A stretch of DNA of 57,652 bases from contig JAJZNG010000194.1 in the NCBI GenBank assembly GCA_021847945.1, positions 1 to 57,652 on the forward strand. Direction: 5' to 3'. This document shows positions 40,058 to 49,422 of this stretch, in pieces. The notes under the pieces were generated by a model. It was not told the origin of the DNA. It saw nothing but the letters and a program-made list of their open reading frames with translations, and made no database searches. Within the stretch, counting starts at the first letter, position 1. Every line of letters starts with the position of its first letter. The position numbers were made by a program, and so were the translations under genes. Source of the stretch: Actinomycetes bacterium. GTDB lineage: Bacteria; Actinomycetota; Acidimicrobiia; Acidimicrobiales; Palsa-688.

Positions 40058-40267
40058 ATGGCTTCATCGAGAACGACTTTCACGCTCGACGAGGAGTTGG
40101 CGCGACGGGCCAGGCAACTTGGTGTCAACATTTCGGCCGCTGCCCGCCAAGGAGTCACCGATGCCGTACGTACCGCCTTAGCGCGAGCCGACAGTGACGC
40201 ATATCTTCGACGGCCGGAACGCGCCGACGCCTTCTGGACCGACGCCGAAGCATGGGGTGAGCCTTGA
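40058..40267 (+). CDS. CcdA-like antitoxin
   Basis: 69 aa TTFTLDEELARRARQLGVNISAAARQGVTDAVR...FWTDAEAWGEP; overlaps the toxin ORF by 4 nt. Confidence 0.75.
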   Translation: MASSRTTFTLDEELARRARQLGVNISAAARQGVTDAVRTALARADSDAYLRRPERADAFWTDAEAWGEP

Positions 40268-40572
40268 AACGCGGGGAGGTGTGGTTGGCCGAGGCCGGTC
40301 GCAAGACGCGGCCCGTTGTGGTGTTAACCCGATCCGGAGTGCTCGACGCGCGCAGCCTCGTGACGGTTGCTGAGATCACCACCTCTATCCGTGGCCTCGC
40401 CGCCGAAGTCGACATCGACCACGTCGAGGTCGGGCTGGACCGACCGTCGGTCATCAACTGTGACGGTCTCCATACCGTCGAACAGGCATCTCTAACCGGC
40501 CCGGTTGGACAGGTCGGCGGCGACACTATGCAACGGGTCTGCTCAGCGATAAGTTACGCGCTCGCCTGCTGA
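40264..40572 (+). CDS. MazF/PemK-family toxin
   Basis: MKRGEVWLAEAGRKTRPVVVLTRSGVLDARSLVTVAEITTSIRG...VINCDGLHTVEQASLTGPVGQV. Confidence 0.85.
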   Translation: MKRGEVWLAEAGRKTRPVVVLTRSGVLDARSLVTVAEITTSIRGLAAEVDIDHVEVGLDRPSVINCDGLHTVEQASLTGPVGQVGGDTMQRVCSAISYALAC

Positions 40573-40930
40573 TGTTGACGAGTTAGCAGTTCGAACAAGG
40601 AGATCTGGTCGCGTTCTGCGTGATCCTAACTCGACGCAGCGGGGACACTTTCGCATGTGGCTGCGAAGCCAGTGCCAGGCGGCAGCGCCTGGGCGTGGAC
40701 GCCCGGGTGGCCGCAGGCACCGCAATGAATGGTTGTCATGACTCATCACCTCCGCTCCGGAGCAGTCGCTCCATCCCTTACGTGGTCTGGGAGGCGGGTT
40801 GACAGTATGCAATCGGTCACATTCGTTGCGGAGGACGGACGCGGCGGCTACGACGTCGGTTTGACGTTCAGCGGCTGCGTCAGCTGGTAACGGGAGCACC
40901 GCGAAGGGTCTCGCGCCGTGACAAAAATAG

Positions 40931-41004
40931 TGGGCGCTGAGGGACTCGAACCCCCGACCCCCGCCTTGTAAGGGCGGTGCTCTAACCAACTGAGCTAAGC
41001 GCCC
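40931..41004 (-). tRNA. tRNA-Val (anticodon TAC)
   Basis: Minus strand GGGCGCTTAGCTCAGTTGGTTAGAGCACCGCCCTTACAAGGCGGGGGTCGGGGGTTCGAGTCCCTCAGCGCCCA folds as a cloverleaf; anticodon stem CCGCC/GGCGG, loop CTTACAA. Confidence 0.95.
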
Positions 41005-41141
41005 GGGAGCCACTAATGATAGGCGCGACGCCCCGAGCCCGCTACCCCCACCCGCAGGTGCGGGAACACCCCGGTCTGGTAGAAGTAGATGCTGAACTTA
41101 GCTAACTATTCTCACGCCTGTCTTTACCGGAAGGAACCACA

Positions 41142-41864
41142 ATGCCAGACACCGTCCAAATCGACACCGCCGACGCCAAGATGGGTCTCTACGTGGCCCG
41201 GCCCGCGACCACAGCTACAGCGGCCGTCGTGGTCATCCAGGAGGCTTTCGGGGTGAACGACCATATAGAGGACGTCACCCGCCGCTTCGCCGGTGAAGGG
41301 TACCTGGCTGTGTCACCCCATCTGTTTCACCGCTCCGGCGACCCGAAGCTCTCCTACGAAGACATAAGCCAGGTGATGCCCCACATGCAGGCTCTCAGCT
41401 CCGAGGGTATCGCTAATGACCTTGGAGCAACTTTCGACTTCCTGGCCAAGGAGGGCCTCGAAGCCAAGCAGATCGGAATCGTCGGGTTCTGCATGGGCGG
41501 AACGGTCGCGTTCATAGCCGCAACCCGCTACCCGCTGGGTGCGGCGGTCAGCTTCTACGGCGGAGGGATAGCACAAGGACGTTTCGGCCTTCCAGCCCAG
41601 ACGGACGTCGCCGGGGACCTGAAATGCCCTTGGCTCGGCTTGTACGGGGATCTCGACCAGAGCATTCCCGTCGCCGAGGTGGAGACGCTACGGGAGTCGG
41701 CGTCTCGTTCAGGCGTGAAGGCCGAGGTGGTGCGTTACGCGGACGCCGGGCACGGCTTCCACTGCGACGCAAGGGACTCCTACCACGAGGCTTCGGCGAA
41801 GGACGCCTGGGGCCGCTGCCTCTCGTGGTTCTCCGACAACCTGCTCGGGCCGGCTGAGGCCTAG
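41142..41864 (+). CDS. Dienelactone hydrolase family protein
   Basis: VVVIQEAFGVNDHIEDVTRRFAGEGYLAVSPHLFHR...IGIVGFCMGGTVAF...YADAGHGFHCD. Confidence 0.9.
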   Translation: MPDTVQIDTADAKMGLYVARPATTATAAVVVIQEAFGVNDHIEDVTRRFAGEGYLAVSPHLFHRSGDPKLSYEDISQVMPHMQALSSEGIANDLGATFDFLAKEGLEAKQIGIVGFCMGGTVAFIAATRYPLGAAVSFYGGGIAQGRFGLPAQTDVAGDLKCPWLGLYGDLDQSIPVAEVETLRESASRSGVKAEVVRYADAGHGFHCDARDSYHEASAKDAWGRCLSWFSDNLLGPAEA

Positions 41865-41914
41865 GCAGGTCCGGCCGGAGAGCGTCCAGCCGACGTTCGG
41901 ACGAGCTGGTCGGG

Positions 41915-43441
41915 TTAGCGGCCGGCCAGTTCGTCGCGGATCACGCGGCGAAGGAGCTTGCCCGTCTCGTTGTAGGGCATCTCCGGGCGGAACTGCACCA
42001 AAGTTGGCGCTTTCGTGGACCGCAGGCGTTCCCTCACCCAATGTTGAAGCTCTTCGACGCTGACCGAGGCCCCTGGTTCGACGACAACGGCGGCTGCGAC
42101 CGTTTCGCCCCACTCCGGGTCGGGCACACCGACCACGGCCGCCTCCGCAACCGCTGGGTGTTCCATCAGAACCGCCTCTATCTCCCCCGGGGAGAGGTTC
42201 TCGCCTCCCCTGACGATGACGTCGTCGAGCCGGCCGTCGAGGAACAAGAACCCGCCCTCGTCAACCCAGCCGGAGTCACGCGTCGGGAACCACCCCTGGG
42301 CGTTGAGGGCGCTTTTGCCGATGTACTCGCCTGCCACCTGCTCTCCCCTGACCCACACCTCGCCGCGCTCGCCTGAAGCGACCTCGTTACCGTCGGCGTC
42401 GCGAATCGAGACTTCCACCGACGGCAGCGGGCGTCCAACCGACCCGAGGCGGGCGCGCACCGCAGGGTCCGAACTTGCCATCGAGCCCCTATGGTCCTCC
42501 GGGCCGAGCACGGCGACAGTCGACGAGGTCTCGGTGAGGCCGTAGGCGTTGACGAAATTGACGTCGGCCAGCAGGGTCATCGCCCGCTCGATCGTCTCGA
42601 CCGGCATACGACCGCCACCGTAGGAGACGTGGCGTAGCGTCGAGACGTCACAGCCCGACGTCTCGATCTCGTCGAGGATCCTCCCGAGCATCGTCGGTAC
42701 GACCATGGCCTGGGTTATACCTTCGGACTCGACGGTGCGAACCCACGCTCCCGCGTCGAAGCCGGGCAGGTAGACGAGCCGGCGTCCGCTGTAGAGACTT
42801 GACAGTATCGAAGACACACCGGCTATGTGGTAGGGGGGGACGCTCACCAGCTGAGCCTCGTCCTCGCCTGCGGACAGGAACTCGACGCTGGAGAGGATGT
42901 AGGAGGCGAGGTGACGGTGGCGGAGAACCGCCGCCTTAGGCTCACCGGTAGTCCCACTCGTGAAGAGGAGGACCGCCACTACCTCAGGGTCAACCCACTG
43001 TGACTCCCCGCTCGCCGGCGATGCCCCTGCGGTGCCGTCCCCCCCGTGCGTGCCTGAGAGCGCGTCAGCCATGACCGTGTCGGTGACGACGACGTCGAGG
43101 CCCTCGATCCCCTTGGCGCGCGAGGCCATCTCCGCTCCGACAACGGCGACGCCGGGAGTGACCCTGGCTAGGATCGCCTTGAGTTGGGAGTCAGCTAGCC
43201 GGTAGTTGACCGGCACGAAGGCCGACCCCGCCAGGGCGGCGCCGAAGAAAGCTACGGGCAGTGCCTCGGAGTTGTAGTCCAACCACACGACGTTCTGCGC
43301 GCCGGAAGACGTGAACGCATGTGCAGAGCGACGGGACGCCTCAAGCAGTTGCCCTGCCGTCAGGCCATTCGTCCGGCTCCCGACGACGACACGGTCTCCG
43401 GCCGCTTCGGCGACCATTTCTAGCAGCATCGGCACGTTCAT
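41915..43441 (-). CDS. AMP-binding acyl-CoA synthetase
   Basis: VLLFTSGTTGEPKAAVLRHRHL...NAYGLTETSS...GGFLFLDGRLDDVIVRGGENLSPGEIEAVLMEHPAVAEAAVVGVPDPEWGE...YNETGKLLRR. Confidence 0.9.
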   Translation of the reverse strand: MNVPMLLEMVAEAAGDRVVVGSRTNGLTAGQLLEASRRSAHAFTSSGAQNVVWLDYNSEALPVAFFGAALAGSAFVPVNYRLADSQLKAILARVTPGVAVVGAEMASRAKGIEGLDVVVTDTVMADALSGTHGGDGTAGASPASGESQWVDPEVVAVLLFTSGTTGEPKAAVLRHRHLASYILSSVEFLSAGEDEAQLVSVPPYHIAGVSSILSSLYSGRRLVYLPGFDAGAWVRTVESEGITQAMVVPTMLGRILDEIETSGCDVSTLRHVSYGGGRMPVETIERAMTLLADVNFVNAYGLTETSSTVAVLGPEDHRGSMASSDPAVRARLGSVGRPLPSVEVSIRDADGNEVASGERGEVWVRGEQVAGEYIGKSALNAQGWFPTRDSGWVDEGGFLFLDGRLDDVIVRGGENLSPGEIEAVLMEHPAVAEAAVVGVPDPEWGETVAAAVVVEPGASVSVEELQHWVRERLRSTKAPTLVQFRPEMPYNETGKLLRRVIRDELAGR

Positions 43442-43482
43442 GCGATTAGAAGCTCCCCGGCTTGAAGGTGGCTCAGAGGACT

Positions 43483-44268
43483 CTAACCTCCCTGGGCGCC
43501 GCCACGGCGGCGAACAGCGATCGCCTCGTCCAGCAGCTCCCTGGTCGCGGCGGCGACGACCGTTCGGCGCTCGTCGCCGGAGGTGACGATCAGGTCCCGA
43601 CCCTCCAAGTCCTCGACGCACGCTCCCGCCTCGCGACACACTAGAAGACCTCCGAGGTAGTCCCACGGGGCCAGAGACCGGTCCGCAAAGTCGATGAACA
43701 CGTCTAGGGCTCCCGACGCCACGGCGCATATGTCCAACGCAGACGCACCCAGGGACCGAAACTGCGACCAGCCCAGGTCCGATCCGGGATAACCGGACAC
43801 CGCCACGATCGATTCTGCGATGGTCGCGCTGGTGCTGGGACGCACCGGGCGACCGTCGCAGGTAGCGCCCTCACCGCGCAACGCCTCGAAGCGCTGCCCT
43901 GTCGCCTGGTTGACGACGACAGCAGCGAGGGGGCCTTCGCCGTCGAGCGCGCACAGGCTGGTAGCCCACCACGGCAAGCCACGCGACGCGTTGGTGGACC
44001 CGTCGACAGGGTCCACCACCACCCTGATCGGCCGTTGCGGGTTGTGCAACCCTGACTCCTCGGAGAACACCCCCAGGCCGGCAGCCGAAAGGACCTCGAT
44101 CGCAGCGGCGTCAGCCACCAAGTCGCTGCGGTACTGGCCTTCACGGGTCCCGGCCAGACCCCAGTCCGACAGCCCTTCGAGGGCTTTCTTGACAGCGGAC
44201 GCTGCTGCACCTAGGACCTGAAGGACGTCGGACGGCTTCATTTTTTCGTCGTGGTAGGTCACCGACAT
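43483..44268 (-). CDS. Inositol monophosphatase family protein
   Basis: GVFSEESGLHNPQRPIRVVVDPVDGSTNASRGLPWWATSLCA...LAPWDYLGGLLVCREAGA. Confidence 0.9.
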   Translation of the reverse strand: MSVTYHDEKMKPSDVLQVLGAAASAVKKALEGLSDWGLAGTREGQYRSDLVADAAAIEVLSAAGLGVFSEESGLHNPQRPIRVVVDPVDGSTNASRGLPWWATSLCALDGEGPLAAVVVNQATGQRFEALRGEGATCDGRPVRPSTSATIAESIVAVSGYPGSDLGWSQFRSLGASALDICAVASGALDVFIDFADRSLAPWDYLGGLLVCREAGACVEDLEGRDLIVTSGDERRTVVAAATRELLDEAIAVRRRGGAQGG

Positions 44269-44322
44269 GGCAAGCTAGCGGAATCCGGTAGCTGGAAGTC
44301 CCGCCGTCCCGGTATCGTCATG

Positions 44323-44886
44323 TCCATGGCGGTCATCGACGTCGCTGGTTACGTAGCGGAACTAAAAGACCATGCAGTGGACCACGGGTTCCACGTGCAC
44401 GACGAGCGCCACTTCGTGGAGACCTACTCGCTGCGCCAAGCCTGGGAAGTGGACGTGCACCCCGAGGAGGCCTGCAACGGCCCGCTGGACCTTCACCTGG
44501 CTCTGGAGGTCGACCCCAGGGTGCTGCTCGCTTTCGAGGACGTCGTCGTAGACCTACCCGACGGTGAAGACCCACCCGACACGTTCCATTTCCCCCTTAC
44601 GTTCACCTGGGGTCTTCCCCCCCTCCCCCAAGGTCCGGACTTGCTCCGTCTCGCCATCGACCTGGCCGGCATAGGAGGGATAGAGCTACCTTTGGAGTCG
44701 TCGGCGATCGACAGTTACGCCTCAGCGACAGATCCGGCCGAACGGCGTATAACGATCGTCGCTCGCCAGCAGGTGTCCCTCGCCAGGGTCCTAGCCGGCG
44801 AGGAGTTGCTCTGCGAGACTTTCGACAAGGCCCTCGCTGTGAGCCAGTACCTCCTCGAACGCGCTCCGGCCTGGCTGGAGACTTGA
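44323..44886 (+). CDS. Conserved-looking hypothetical protein
   Basis: ORF with good coding character, start at ATG 44323; family not named from sequence alone. Confidence 0.5.
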   Translation, partial: SMAVIDVAGYVAELKDHAVDHGFHVHDERHFVETYSLRQAWEVDVHPEEACNGPLDLHLALEVDPRVLLAFEDVVVDLPDGEDPPDTFHFPLTFTWGLPPLPQGPDLLRLAIDLAGIGGIELPLESSAIDSYASATDPAERRITIVARQQVSLARVLAGEELLCETFDKALAVSQYLLERAPAWLET

Positions 44887-44930
44887 CAAACCCGTTGGGG
44901 TAGCGTTGACTTGGAGTAGGGCGGGTCCCC

Positions 44931-45203
44931 TCAGGCGTCGCGGTCGTTATTACTCAAGGCGTTGAGGCGGTCAGCCCTGTTTTTTACGTATGTGGCGGTG
45001 GCCAAACCCATGCCGACTACTAGCACAGCCACGACCAGGCCGAACGTCGGGCTCAAAGCAGCGACTACCGCCACTACCGCCAACGGAACCCCGATGAGAG
45101 CTGCCCTGACTCCAACCCTGAGCGCCGCCCACTGGTCGCGAAGGGGTGGTACCGACTGTCGAGTCGCCTGGTCGTCGGGCCCGTGTGTGCTCACCCCCGC
45201 CAT
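44931..45203 (-). CDS. Small two-TM membrane protein
   Basis: 90 aa with VRAALIGVPLAVVAVVAALSPTFGLVVAVLVVGMGLATATYV. Confidence 0.55.
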   Translation of the reverse strand: MAGVSTHGPDDQATRQSVPPLRDQWAALRVGVRAALIGVPLAVVAVVAALSPTFGLVVAVLVVGMGLATATYVKNRADRLNALSNNDRDA

Positions 45204-45260
45204 ATTGGCACGTCCGCAGAGAAGTTGCGCCGGTAGTGACCGGCGGCCAAGATCTCTCGT

Positions 45261-46007
45261 GTGACTTCTACGATTGACCTCAGCGGTAAGACGGCGCTGG
45301 TGACCGGTGCGTCGAAAGGCATTGGTGCTGCTATAGCAAAGCTACTGGCTGAGAGCGGGGCGAACGTAATGCTCTCGTCGCGCAAGATGGACGCTTTGGA
45401 GCAGGCGGCCGCCGGCATAGACGGGGACACCGCCTGCTTCGCTGCGAACGCAGGACGGCCCGACGAGGCCCGAGCCGCCGTAGCTGCGACCATCGAGCGT
45501 TTCGGCTCTTTGGACATCCTGGTGAACAACGCCGCCACCAACCCCTACTACGGGCGTTCGATCGACATCGACCTCCCCCGCTTCGACAAGATCTTGGAGG
45601 TCAACCTTCGCGGTCCGCTGGTGTGGACCCAGGAGGCGTGGAAGCAGGCGATGGAGGACAAGGGCGGGGTCGTGATCAACATCTCGTCGGTCGGCGGTCT
45701 CAAATTCAGCGGGCCTATCGGCATCTACGACACCAGCAAGGCAGCTCTGATACACCTCACCAAGCATCTCGCGTCCGAGCTTGGGCCCAAGGTGAGGGTC
45801 AACGCTATAGCCCCAGGGCTGGTCAAGACCGACTTCGCCCGCGCTCTGTGGGAGCCGAGCGGGGTCGACGCCGAGCGTCCCTGGCCGATGCGACGTCTAG
45901 GCCTGCCGGTCGACATCGCCCAGGCAGCTCTGTTTCTCAGCAGCGACCTTTCGTCTTGGATCACCGGCGAAGTGCTGACCGTCGACGGCGGAAGCATGGT
46001 CTTATAG
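45261..46007 (+). CDS. SDR-family oxidoreductase (FabG-like)
   Basis: GKTALVTGASKGIGAAIAKLLAESGANVMLSSR...LVNNAATNPYYG...YDTSKAALIHLTKHLASELGPKVRVNAIAPGLVKTDFA. Confidence 0.9.
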   Translation: MTSTIDLSGKTALVTGASKGIGAAIAKLLAESGANVMLSSRKMDALEQAAAGIDGDTACFAANAGRPDEARAAVAATIERFGSLDILVNNAATNPYYGRSIDIDLPRFDKILEVNLRGPLVWTQEAWKQAMEDKGGVVINISSVGGLKFSGPIGIYDTSKAALIHLTKHLASELGPKVRVNAIAPGLVKTDFARALWEPSGVDAERPWPMRRLGLPVDIAQAALFLSSDLSSWITGEVLTVDGGSMVL

Positions 46008-46081
46008 GACCAACAAGCTCCCGCCCCCGAAAGGCCGCCGGGCATGTGCCGGGATCCCCCGAGGCCTATCGCTGGTCAGGT

Positions 46082-47407
46082 CTAGCGGATATCGGATGCT
46101 GCGCTAACCGTATTGCCACCGTTCCTCTTGGACTGGTACAAAGCCACGTCCGCCGCCTTCATCAGCGCGTCGGCATCCCGGCCCGCGGAGGGGTAGACAG
46201 CCAATCCAATCGAGGTCTTCTGCTCCCAACCAGGTGCGAGCTCACTTGCGCATCCGGCCACGCACCCCGCCACGATCGCTTCACCAACACGCAGGCCGTC
46301 CCTCTCGCTCATCCCGGGGCACACGACCATGAACTCCTCCCCTCCCATCCTTATGACAGTGTCCGCCTTTCGGACACTGCCCTGGAGGAACTCGGAGAAT
46401 CTCCGCAGGACGTCGTCGCCAGCCGCGTGACCGAACGTGTCGTTCGCCTGCTTGAAGTTGTCAAGATCCAAGTAGATAAGACACAGGTAGTCATCCGACA
46501 TCTCCGCCAGCTTGAGAACCCGGTTCAGAATCGAGATGCCGTGGCGACGGTTGGCGACGCCGGTGAGCGAGTCGGTCTGAGCCTCGGCGAGGAGGCGCTG
46601 GCGTTCCGCCGCGCGGGTCATCGCAGCCGCAAGCAGACCGATCATGTCGGTCACGGTCTTTTCGTCCTCCGGCTGGGGGGGGACCGCCCAAGCCACGCCA
46701 GCCTCGATCGTGCCATCGGGCAGCACCAAAGCCGGCAGCTGCTCTTGAGGATCCAAACCTGAAGCGAGAGTTATATAGCCTCCCACCGCGGGGTGCGTTA
46801 TTCGCAGGTTGACGCCCGACAGCTTCGGAAGGTAGGACATGGCCTCTACGAGGTCTCGAAGGTCGGGCCCGGTCGGCTCGTCCCCGAGACCGTGTATAAG
46901 CCTCGCCGCGTCCCCGAGCGCCGCCTGCCGGCGAATACGCTCGGACTCCGACACTATGAGGAGACCGGAAGCCACCTGCTCGCTGACGGCGTCGACCAAT
47001 TCCTGAGATCCGACGTCAGCTAGCTCGAAAAGGCATGTCAGGTCCCCCGAGCCCTGGTCGCCGAGAGCCAGCGGGCTGCGAACCGCTTCTTTAGGAACAC
47101 TCGCTGATAACTTCCCGGCTGGAGCGTCTAACTTCCCGGCTGGAGCGTCGCCGCGCTCGGCTGCTATCGGTGGCACGCCGGCTATCTCACAGGTGAGCTG
47201 ACTCCACTGCACGGGAAGAAACTGGTCGACGATGGAGATCGCCGCCTCGGAGTAGGTGGAAACGTCAGTCACGTGAGCGGAAAGCCGAGCCAGCTCGAGG
47301 AGGCACTCGGTGTGTACTAGCCGGATCATCAACTGCGCCCTGTCTGACTCGCGGAACTCTGCCAGGCGTTCGGCTTCGCGTTCGGCGAGCGCTCTCAACG
47401 CGCTCAT
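46082..47407 (-). CDS. Diguanylate cyclase (GGDEF) with N-terminal sensory region
   Basis: DSLTGVANRRHGISILNR...LCLIYLDLDNFKQANDTFGHAAGDDVL...ADTVIRMGGEEFMVVCPG; start overlaps the HDOD gene stop (ATGA). Confidence 0.9.
   Translation of the reverse strand: MSALRALAEREAERLAEFRESDRAQLMIRLVHTECLLELARLSAHVTDVSTYSEAAISIVDQFLPVQWSQLTCEIAGVPPIAAERGDAPAGKLDAPAGKLSASVPKEAVRSPLALGDQGSGDLTCLFELADVGSQELVDAVSEQVASGLLIVSESERIRRQAALGDAARLIHGLGDEPTGPDLRDLVEAMSYLPKLSGVNLRITHPAVGGYITLASGLDPQEQLPALVLPDGTIEAGVAWAVPPQPEDEKTVTDMIGLLAAAMTRAAERQRLLAEAQTDSLTGVANRRHGISILNRVLKLAEMSDDYLCLIYLDLDNFKQANDTFGHAAGDDVLRRFSEFLQGSVRKADTVIRMGGEEFMVVCPGMSERDGLRVGEAIVAGCVAGCASELAPGWEQKTSIGLAVYPSAGRDADALMKAADVALYQSKRNGGNTVSAASDIR
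47108..47149 (-). repeat. 21-bp tandem duplication inside the GGDEF gene
   Basis: taacttcccggctggagcgtc twice in tandem, encoding DAPAGKL DAPAGKL. Confidence 0.9.
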
Positions 47408-48222
47408 ATATCCGCTCCGAGCCGGGTACTGAACCGGGCGAAGGACTTCCGGGTTGCTCGAAGCACTTGGGCGGGCTTCACCCAGAGGCGGCATTCGTCG
47501 ATGACCTCCTCAAGAGGCCTGGAATCCTCGTGGCAGGAAAGTCCGACGGCCTCTGCTACGGCCGCCTCCCCGATGGCAACCGCTTTCGTCAGCTTCCCGG
47601 CGCCTACGAGGGGAAGGTGGTGGTCTCTCACGGCTTCGACGAGGCTCTTGGGGAAACCCCACTTGGCGACGGCAGCGGCGCCCGCCTCGGGGTGGTCGGT
47701 GCCGAAAGCCGACCGCTCGTGCTCGAGGAGTCTCTCCCCGCCACGACGCACCACGGTGGCATAGAGAGCTGGGTCGCGAAGGTGCAGCAGGACGGCTCCG
47801 ATGTCGTGGAGCAACCCGGCGGTGAAAGCCTCCCCAGCCCCCACCTCCAGCTCAGCTGCGACGGTCGACGCCGCAGCGCCGACCTCCATGGCGTGAGGCC
47901 AGAAGGAGTCAGGACCGAGATCCACGCCGTCGGATAGCAGCGGGAACGCGGCCGCGGCGGTTATCGCTTGGACCGCCGACGAGCCGAGCATCATCACGGC
48001 TCTGGTCGCAGAAGCGACCCCTCCCCTAGTTCCGTAGGCGGCCGAGTTCGCCATCCGAAGCACCCGGGCGGAAAGTACCGGGTCTATCTCGACGATCTCG
48101 GCGAACTGCGACAGCGAAGCATCGGGATCGTCGATCAACTCGAACAGTCGGGTCGCCGTCGATGGCCTGATAGGCAACCTACGAGCCAGCTCGTCCCAGT
48201 CAACCGAAGCGCCCTTACCCAC
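47404..48222 (-). CDS. HDOD-domain signalling protein
   Basis: LARRLPIRPSTATRLFELIDDPDASLSQFAEIVEIDPVLSARVLRMANSAAYGTRGGVASATRAVMMLGSSAV...AGLLHDIGAVLL. Confidence 0.9.
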   Translation of the reverse strand: MGKGASVDWDELARRLPIRPSTATRLFELIDDPDASLSQFAEIVEIDPVLSARVLRMANSAAYGTRGGVASATRAVMMLGSSAVQAITAAAAFPLLSDGVDLGPDSFWPHAMEVGAAASTVAAELEVGAGEAFTAGLLHDIGAVLLHLRDPALYATVVRRGGERLLEHERSAFGTDHPEAGAAAVAKWGFPKSLVEAVRDHHLPLVGAGKLTKAVAIGEAAVAEAVGLSCHEDSRPLEEVIDECRLWVKPAQVLRATRKSFARFSTRLGADI

Positions 48223-48247
48223 AAGCGCTGATATTAATCACCGCTGC

Positions 48248-49318
48248 CTAAGCAACCGTAGCTTTTCGTGGCCTGCTACCACGGGGGTGGCGGTCCCGCC
48301 CGTTTGCCGCAGCGGAACGGCTCTCGGTTGCGGCGACGTCCGCGACCCTGGCCAGCCTTCTGAGCACTGTCCTGACGAGAACCTGAGCAAGCCGGTCCCC
48401 AAGCGACGGCGCCTCACCCGCCGGCGGCACGCCGGACCCCAAAGAAGAGGCCGGCGCGGCTGATACGTCAAGTCGGGGCAGTCGTATCCTGGCTCCGGCG
48501 CGCAACTCGCAGCGCTCCGGGTCCACGGCGACAACCGCCATCGAGATCTCACCATGAGCGCTCATCCCGCCTGGCATGGAAGCTTCGAACGAGATACCTA
48601 CCTGGGCACTGCCTTCTCCGCTTCGGGATCCCGGAATGTCTGAGTCTTCGGCTCGGCTGAGAGAAGCCGAAGACACGACGTGCACCGGCAGCCACGGCCG
48701 TGCGTCCACGACGATCCTGTTGCGCAGCTCTTCGACCTCGTGAAAAGCGCCGGCTAAAACCTCGGTCAGAACCTGCTCTCGTCTGAGAACTGCCAGAACC
48801 TCGGAGAGTCCGGCCTCGACTTGGATCGAGTCAGCTACGGCGACGCTTGGATCAGCTGACCTGTGAGAGTCCTCCGGGCGGCGCACCCTGCCGGCTTCTA
48901 TGTCCTCGTCGCGGCGAACTAGGTCGGCCAGACTCGTCGAACGCAGAACCTCGCGAAGGGCTTCGGTCGCGGAACGCCACGTCTCGTGCAGTGGGCACAC
49001 GGCGTCCCACCGGCAAGGCCCTTCTCCAAGGGCGCATCTCTCGGCTCGCAGCGGCCCCTCCCCGGCTTCGACCACCTCGACGAGGCTGACCTGCTCGGGG
49101 GGAGAGGCGAGACGGTACCCGCCGTCCTTGCCGGCCTTGGAGGTCGCGAGACCAGCTCGTACCAGGTCGGCGAGGATCTGCGACGCGAAAGTCTGGGGCA
49201 CCCCCATCTCGGCTACCACTTCGCGGATTTTGCGCGCTTCGCCGCTCGGGTAGGCCCTGGCGAGCGAGAGCGCCGAGCGGACCACGTAGTCCCCCCTCTT
49301 CGACAACGTCATATTCAC
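48248..49318 (-). CDS. Rrf2-family Fe-S transcriptional regulator with a long C-terminal extension
   Basis: MTLSKRGDYVVRSALSLARAYPSGEARKIREVVAEMGVPQTFASQILADLVRAGLATSKAGKDGGYRLA...ERCALGEGPCRWDAVCPLH, followed by about 200 further residues. Confidence 0.85.
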   Translation of the reverse strand: MNMTLSKRGDYVVRSALSLARAYPSGEARKIREVVAEMGVPQTFASQILADLVRAGLATSKAGKDGGYRLASPPEQVSLVEVVEAGEGPLRAERCALGEGPCRWDAVCPLHETWRSATEALREVLRSTSLADLVRRDEDIEAGRVRRPEDSHRSADPSVAVADSIQVEAGLSEVLAVLRREQVLTEVLAGAFHEVEELRNRIVVDARPWLPVHVVSSASLSRAEDSDIPGSRSGEGSAQVGISFEASMPGGMSAHGEISMAVVAVDPERCELRAGARIRLPRLDVSAAPASSLGSGVPPAGEAPSLGDRLAQVLVRTVLRRLARVADVAATESRSAAANGRDRHPRGSRPRKATVA

Positions 49319-49341
49319 AACAATAAGTATAGCTCAGGACT

Positions 49342-49353
49342 TGACATATGTCA
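49342..49353. promoter_or_regulatory. Perfect 12-bp palindrome TGACATATGTCA in the Rrf2/Fe-S divergent promoter region
   Basis: Seen between divergent genes at 49318 and 49423; flanked by inverted ATAAGTAT / ATTCTTAT. Confidence 0.45.
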
Positions 49354-49422
49354 CTACCTTAGTTATTCTTATCAACGTTGAGCGTCACACCCTAGGAAGA
49401 GTGTTCGAAGAAAGGTACCTAG

